Assembly (NCBI GenBank): GCA_025964575.1 | Contig: JAOPYO010000001.1 | Coordinates: 1-44,940 of the forward strand | Source of the DNA: Actinomycetes bacterium | Lineage (GTDB): Bacteria > Actinomycetota > Actinomycetes > Streptosporangiales > Streptosporangiaceae | Reading direction: 5' to 3' | Length of the DNA stretch: 44,940 nucleotides | In this document: in pieces, positions 40,957-44,940 of the stretch | Numbering within the stretch: the stretch's first letter is position 1 | How the letters are laid out: every line of letters starts with the position of its first letter | Made by a program: the position numbers and the translations under genes | Notes under the pieces: generated by a model | The model's database searches: none | Seen by the model: the letters and a program-made list of their open reading frames with translations, nothing else | What the model was told of the DNA's origin: nothing

Positions 40957-42482
40957 CCTCCTCTTCTGTGGCGGGTCCGGACATGGCCGATGAGGAGTGG
41001 CGGCGGCTGAGCCGCCGGATGCTGCTGATCCATCCGGTTCAGGAACTGCTGCGTGCCTGGCCGGTGCTGCTCGGCCTGCTGTTCGCCGGGGCGAGCGGCG
41101 GGCACGGCTCGTGGTGGAGCCTGGTCGGCACGACCGTCGTCGTGGTCGCGGGTATGGCACGGTGGTTCACCACCACCTACCGGATCAGCCCCCAGCAGGT
41201 CCAGGTGCGTAAGGGGCTGGTCCGCCGTCAGGTACTGACCGTACCGATGGACCGGATCCGCAGTGTCGATGTCACCGCCAACCCGTTTCACCGGGCACTC
41301 GGACTGGCCAAGGTCACCGTGGGCACCGGCCGGTCCGACCGCAAAGCCGAGGATCTCAAGCTCGACGCACTCACCACAGCCGACGCGGCACGGTTGCGCG
41401 AGGAACTGCTGCACCGTCGTGGAACCACCCCCGATCCCGCAGATTCCGCGGCCGCCCCCGCGCAGGAGACCCTGATCGCCGCCGTCCGCCCCGAATGGGT
41501 ACGCTACGGCCCGTTCACGCTGACCGGCGTGCTCACCGTCGGTGTCATCGCCGCGGCCGCGTCGCGAATCGTGTCCGAGACGCACGTGAACCCACGCCGC
41601 TTCGGCCCGTTGCGCACCATCACCGGCCAGTTCGGCCGTACGACACCGGCCCTGCAGATCGCCGAAGTGGTCCTCGCACTGGTCGTCGTCATCACCCTGG
41701 CGTCCACGATCACCTACGTCCTGGCGTTCCTGAACTTCCGGCTCACCCGCAACAACGCCGGCACCCTGCACGTGGCACGCGGGCTCATCACCACCCGTAA
41801 GACCACGATCGAAGAGCGGCGGCTGCGCGGGATCGAACTCAGCGAACCCTTGCTGCTGCGCGCCGTGGGCGGCGCCCGGTGCATCGCCATCACCACGGGG
41901 CTGCGGGTGGGCCGCGGTGCCGAACGTGGCGGGTCCCTGCTGCTGCCGCCCGCACCGCGGGCGGAGGCATGGCGGGTCGCCACTGAGATCCTCCGCCGCA
42001 ACGCACCGGTCGCCGGTGCGCTCGTTCCGCATGGTCGCCGGGCTCGCACCCGGCGGTATGCACGGGCGCTGACGGTGTGCTTGATCGTCGTCATCGTACT
42101 TGGCGTCGGCTGGGTGCTGGGGTGGATACCGGCCGGCGCCTGGGTAGCATCACTGGCGCTGTTGCCCGCCGGGGCATGGCTGGCCTTCGACCGCTTTCAC
42201 GCTCTCGGGCATGCGGTGATCGACGGAATGGTGGTGAGTCGCCGCGGCTCGCTGGTCCGGCGGCGCAGCATGCTGTCCTGTGACGGGATCATCGGGTGGA
42301 ACCTGCGCCGGTCGTTCTGGCAGCGCCGCGCCGGACTCGTCTCGCTGACCGCGACCACTGCCGCCGGCAAGCAGAAGCTGTTGATTCAGGACATCGGGGA
42401 CGATGAGGCGGTGCTCCTCGCCCAGGAAGCACTCCCCGGACTGCTCACGCCTTTCCTAGAGGTACCGGTCCACCGACCTTGA
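40953..42482 (+). CDS. bPH2 (DUF304) domain membrane protein, YdbT-like
   Basis: 509 residues, close to the usual 490-residue YdbT length. Three PH-like modules alternate with hydrophobic pairs: IRSVDVTANPFHRALGLAKV in the first, ERRLRGIELSEPLLLRAVGG in the second and WNLRRSFWQRRAGLVSLTAT in the third. The recurrent hydrophobic pairs occur at about 35-70, 180-260 and 370-410. GTG start overlaps the YdbS-like gene. The two proteins are presumed to act as a complex at the membrane. Confidence 0.85.
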   Translation: MTSSSVAGPDMADEEWRRLSRRMLLIHPVQELLRAWPVLLGLLFAGASGGHGSWWSLVGTTVVVVAGMARWFTTTYRISPQQVQVRKGLVRRQVLTVPMDRIRSVDVTANPFHRALGLAKVTVGTGRSDRKAEDLKLDALTTADAARLREELLHRRGTTPDPADSAAAPAQETLIAAVRPEWVRYGPFTLTGVLTVGVIAAAASRIVSETHVNPRRFGPLRTITGQFGRTTPALQIAEVVLALVVVITLASTITYVLAFLNFRLTRNNAGTLHVARGLITTRKTTIEERRLRGIELSEPLLLRAVGGARCIAITTGLRVGRGAERGGSLLLPPAPRAEAWRVATEILRRNAPVAGALVPHGRRARTRRYARALTVCLIVVIVLGVGWVLGWIPAGAWVASLALLPAGAWLAFDRFHALGHAVIDGMVVSRRGSLVRRRSMLSCDGIIGWNLRRSFWQRRAGLVSLTATTAAGKQKLLIQDIGDDEAVLLAQEALPGLLTPFLEVPVHRP

Positions 42483-42672
42483 TCAGTCGTGACCTGAGGT
42501 GATTCGCTCCGGAGGAGTCATCTGGGCGTCCGGGCGATTCGTACACGGCCCGGGAACCGGCCGACGTGGGTGCGGCGCAGGTACCGGCTCCTGCACGAAT
42601 AATCCCAGGTCGCATAAGGTGGCACGATGATCAGCCCCACATGATCGCCTCGGCAATCACCGGAGGTATGAG

Positions 42673-43560
42673 ATGTGCCGGTTATTCGGTCTTTCGGGCG
42701 CGCCGAACCGAGTGCGCGCCACGTTCTGGCTCCTCGACGCCCCCGACAGCCTCAGCGTGCAAAGCCGCCGCGAGCCCGACGGCACCGGCCTCGGCACGTT
42801 CGGCCCGGACCGGACCCCGCGCCTCGACAAGCAGCCAGTCGCCGCGTACCAGGATGCCGAGTTCGCCCGTGCGGCCAAGCAGGTCACCTCCACCACGTTC
42901 CTGGCACACATCCGCTATGCCTCCACCGGTGGCCTGGACATCCGTAACACCCATCCATTCACTCAGCACGGCAGGTTGTTCGCGCACAACGGGATCATCG
43001 CCGACCTGGACCGGCTCGAAGCGGAACTCGGCGACTACCGGTCCCTGGTCGAAGGTAACACCGACTCCGAGCGGTTCTTCGCCCTCATCACCAAGCACAT
43101 CGACGCATCCGGGGGCAATGTCGGCATCGGGATCACCACCGCCGCACGTTGGATCGCCGCGAACCTGCCCCTCTACGCGATCAACTTGGTCCTCACTACC
43201 CCGGACGAACTGTGGGCGCTGCGCTACCCCGACACGCATGACCTGCTCGTCCTCGGGCGCCGCCCCGGTGGATCGAGCGGCGGGCGGCATCTCGAACAGG
43301 CCAGCGCCGCTGGGACGGTACGGGTCCGCTGCGGTGACCTCATCAAACACGCCGCCGTCGTGATCGCCAGCGAACGCATGGACGAAGACCCCGGCTGGCG
43401 CTCGCTCCAGCCGGGTGAGCTCCTGCGCGTCCGATCCGACTTGAGTACCGAATCCACGCTGATCATCGATCAGCCGCCCAGCCACCTGATCACCCTCGCC
43501 GAGCTCGACGCCCGCGCTGCAGCCTCCCAGGCACCGACACCCGACAGCAACGCGCCGTAG
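42673..43560 (+). CDS. Class II glutamine amidotransferase (YafJ-like)
   Basis: 295 residues. Starts MCRLFGLSG, so Cys2 becomes the N-terminal nucleophile after methionine removal. Glutamine-binding motifs are FLAHIRYASTG, LFAHNGII and NTDSERFFALI. Releases ammonia from glutamine for an unknown acceptor; no synthase domain is attached. GGAGG at 42661-42665 lies seven bases before the ATG. Monocistronic; the 190-base region upstream shows no other gene. Confidence 0.9.
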   Translation: MCRLFGLSGAPNRVRATFWLLDAPDSLSVQSRREPDGTGLGTFGPDRTPRLDKQPVAAYQDAEFARAAKQVTSTTFLAHIRYASTGGLDIRNTHPFTQHGRLFAHNGIIADLDRLEAELGDYRSLVEGNTDSERFFALITKHIDASGGNVGIGITTAARWIAANLPLYAINLVLTTPDELWALRYPDTHDLLVLGRRPGGSSGGRHLEQASAAGTVRVRCGDLIKHAAVVIASERMDEDPGWRSLQPGELLRVRSDLSTESTLIIDQPPSHLITLAELDARAAASQAPTPDSNAP

Positions 43561-43744
43561 GTGCCGCCCCGCGTCAGCACACGATCCCCACGGCTCGGCG
43601 AACTTCCCGAAGGAAGAGGCGCACCACCGTATCTCGGCGATAAGGGCTTCCCGATCGAGCTCCGGTTCTTCGTTCTCTTCCTCCCAGCCTCTTCGGGGTC
43701 CAGATAGCCGCCAGTAGTTAATCTGCGGCGGCAGCCAGCGCACC

Positions 43745-44401
43745 TCAGAGTGCCGCTATGAGCAGGTGGATGGCGAGGGCGGTGATCAGAGTGCTGGAGG
43801 CCATGGCGGTGATGAGTCGTGCGCGTCTGCCAGTCAGGGTTCGGCCGAGCAATGCACCGCCGCCGGCGAGGAGCAGTTGCCAGCTGGCGGACGCAGCGAA
43901 GGCGGCGAGGACGAACACGGCCTGTTCCAGGTAATCCGGAGCCGCTGTGGTCTGGCTGCCGAGCACGAGCGCCGCAAAATAGATCACGGTGGTGGGGTTC
44001 ATCATCGTGATCCCTAGTAGCCCCAGGTAGGCCCGTACAGGACTGATCGGTGTCTCATCAGCCCGGGTGGATCTCTGGCGCTTGCGGTACTGGCTGATCG
44101 CCGCAGCTGCGCCCCGTACCGCCAGCGCGATGAGCGCCAACACAGAGGCCCAGCGCAAGGGAATCATGATCGGCTGGATCGCGGGAGTGAGTGCGGAGCC
44201 TCCGGACGCGGCGATCAGCGCATAGAGACCGTCAGCGGTTGCGACACCGAGTGCAGCGAAAGCGCCGATCCTCAAAGACGTCCGAGCTGTGAGGGCCACC
44301 AGGTATGTCGCGACCGCTCCCACTGGCATGGCGATGCCATATCCGGCGAGGAGCCCCGCGACCAGGGCGGCGATCACGACCGAGCGAGAGTCGGCCTCCA
44401 C
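43745..44401 (-). CDS. LysE family exporter
   Basis: 218 residues with six hydrophobic segments. LysE/RhtB features: GLLAGYGIAMPVGAVATYLV near the N-terminus and LGITMMNPTTVIYFAALVLG with the conserved NP in the middle. Exports amino acids or similar metabolites. Start GTG 44401 has no ribosome site; a 34-codon frame with a moderate ribosome site overlaps it upstream. Confidence 0.85.
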   Translation of the reverse strand: MEADSRSVVIAALVAGLLAGYGIAMPVGAVATYLVALTARTSLRIGAFAALGVATADGLYALIAASGGSALTPAIQPIMIPLRWASVLALIALAVRGAAAAISQYRKRQRSTRADETPISPVRAYLGLLGITMMNPTTVIYFAALVLGSQTTAAPDYLEQAVFVLAAFAASASWQLLLAGGGALLGRTLTGRRARLITAMASSTLITALAIHLLIAAL

Positions 44402-44478
44402 AGTCGGCCGGGCTGCTGCTGGACCCGCACCGGTCGAGCGGTGGTGGTCAGCGGCAGGAAGGTAGTGATCGTGGTCAT
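44374..44478 (-). CDS. Possible 34-aa upstream ORF overlapping lysE-type gene
   Basis: ATG 44478 with AGGA about seven bases upstream reads MTTITTFLPLTTTARPVRVQ and stops inside the exporter gene. It might couple translation to the poorly initiated exporter start. No similarity recognised. Confidence 0.2.
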   Translation of the reverse strand: MTTITTFLPLTTTARPVRVQQQPGRLWRPTLARS

Positions 44479-44776
44479 GGGAAGATCCTGCGGGCAGCGG
44501 GGCTGCCTGAGCAACTCAATTTGGGTGTCGTGCGACGCGGCTTGCCGGGTTCTCCTGGCAGCCCACCGGGATCGGGCTGAACGCCAAAGAGCCGACCTTC
44601 GCCCTCACTCACCACCGGCAGCGCCCGTCCCGCGTCTACGCGGCCACCGACACCACCGTCTAAACCAACGGCCGCATTCGGTGCCGGCACCGCGCGACCG
44701 TCAGAACCACCGTCCGATTGACCTACCGCGCCTTTCTCGGTGAGCCCGTGCCCGGTTCGCTTTTCTGGTCGCGTCG
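44479..44776. other. Intergenic region with no recognised feature
   Basis: 298 bases. Several short frames occur, none with family motifs or a ribosome site. No convincing stem-loop was found. Confidence 0.4.
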
Positions 44777-44940
44777 TCAGGCGCCGAAGAACTCGACCAA
44801 CACCGGGGCGAGTGCGTCCGGGGCCACGTCGTGCGTCTGGCCGTCGAGCGTCCGGTGCTCGGCCGTGGGAAGCGCATCCGCGGTGGCCTTCGCCGCCTGC
44901 TGAAGGCTCTGCGGGCTGGCGCCACCGGCGAGGACCAGCG
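44777..44940 (-). CDS. Alpha/beta hydrolase, C-terminal fragment (runs off window)
   Basis: The last 53 codons read LVLAGGASPQSLQQAAKATA, ALPTAEHRTLDGQTHD and end LVEFFGA. The pattern LxLxGGxSP, then RxLxGQTHDV, is the typical ending of small alpha/beta hydrolases, with the catalytic His in QTHD. The start lies beyond 44940. Confidence 0.75.
   Translation of the reverse strand, partial: LVLAGGASPQSLQQAAKATADALPTAEHRTLDGQTHDVAPDALAPVLVEFFGA

Noticed and set aside
44560-44720. Possible transposase or integrase scrap before the last hydrolase gene
   Set aside because: No DDE or zinc-finger motif in any frame; frames are short and compositionally biased.

Overview
The window is high-GC DNA with many ATGA/GTGA start-stop overlaps, GTG starts, apparent leaderless promoters, ECF sigma factors and a cysteine-type leader peptide. 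This points to an actinomycete. A Streptosporangiales-like soil genus is a guess; the sequence does not settle it. No tRNA, rRNA, CRISPR array or intact insertion sequence was seen. Mobile-element debris is limited to one possible TnpB scrap.

Layout, 1-11.4 kb: a secreted-protein fragment; a YraQ-type permease with its TIGR03943 partner; an alpha/beta hydrolase; an Lrp/AsnC regulator beside a wrecked 4-hydroxyphenylpyruvate dioxygenase relic; a BNR-propeller gene coupled to a MoaD/ThiS-like ubiquitin-fold gene; a SigG/SigJ-like ECF sigma with a SnoaL tail; a DHA2 exporter; a YciI/DGPF protein with its ECF42 sigma; and a membrane protein of unknown function. 11.4-19.7 kb: an Lrp/AsnC gene diverges from kynA-kynU (tryptophan catabolism). 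Opposite these lies a form I aerobic CO dehydrogenase operon, coxM-coxS-coxL, followed by an XdhC/CoxF-like maturation gene carrying an extra YHS domain. A LysR gene diverges from this operon.

19.7-27.6 kb: a VOC protein with a frameshifted C-terminus, a DUF72 protein, and a stress-type minus-strand cluster (phosphoribosyltransferase-erythromycin esterase fusion, dienelactone-hydrolase-like protein, type II NADH dehydrogenase). A SigE-family ECF sigma with a membrane partner and a small membrane protein follow. 27.8-34.7 kb is the most notable part. A palindromic operator candidate and a Cys-ending 23-residue leader peptide precede seven tightly packed genes. These are an SsuC-like permease, an SsuB-like ATPase, a fumarate-reductase-type flavoprotein with a 2x[4Fe-4S] ferredoxin, an SsuA-like lipoprotein, and a second flavoprotein-ferredoxin pair. 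It reads as uptake of a sulfur compound coupled to two paralogous AprAB-like redox modules. The substrate is unknown.

34.7-44.9 kb is a patchier region with several decayed genes (TnpB scrap, TOBE molbindin with a frameshift, serine-hydrolase relic, MFS relic). Intact genes are a secreted RlpA-like protein, modA, an aldo/keto reductase, a decapeptide-repeat protein, a YdbS/YdbT-like pair of PH-domain membrane proteins, a class II glutamine amidotransferase and a LysE exporter. The window ends inside an alpha/beta hydrolase. Molybdenum links two distant parts: the CO dehydrogenase needs Mo, and modA plus the broken molbindin are Mo genes, although modB and modC are not here.
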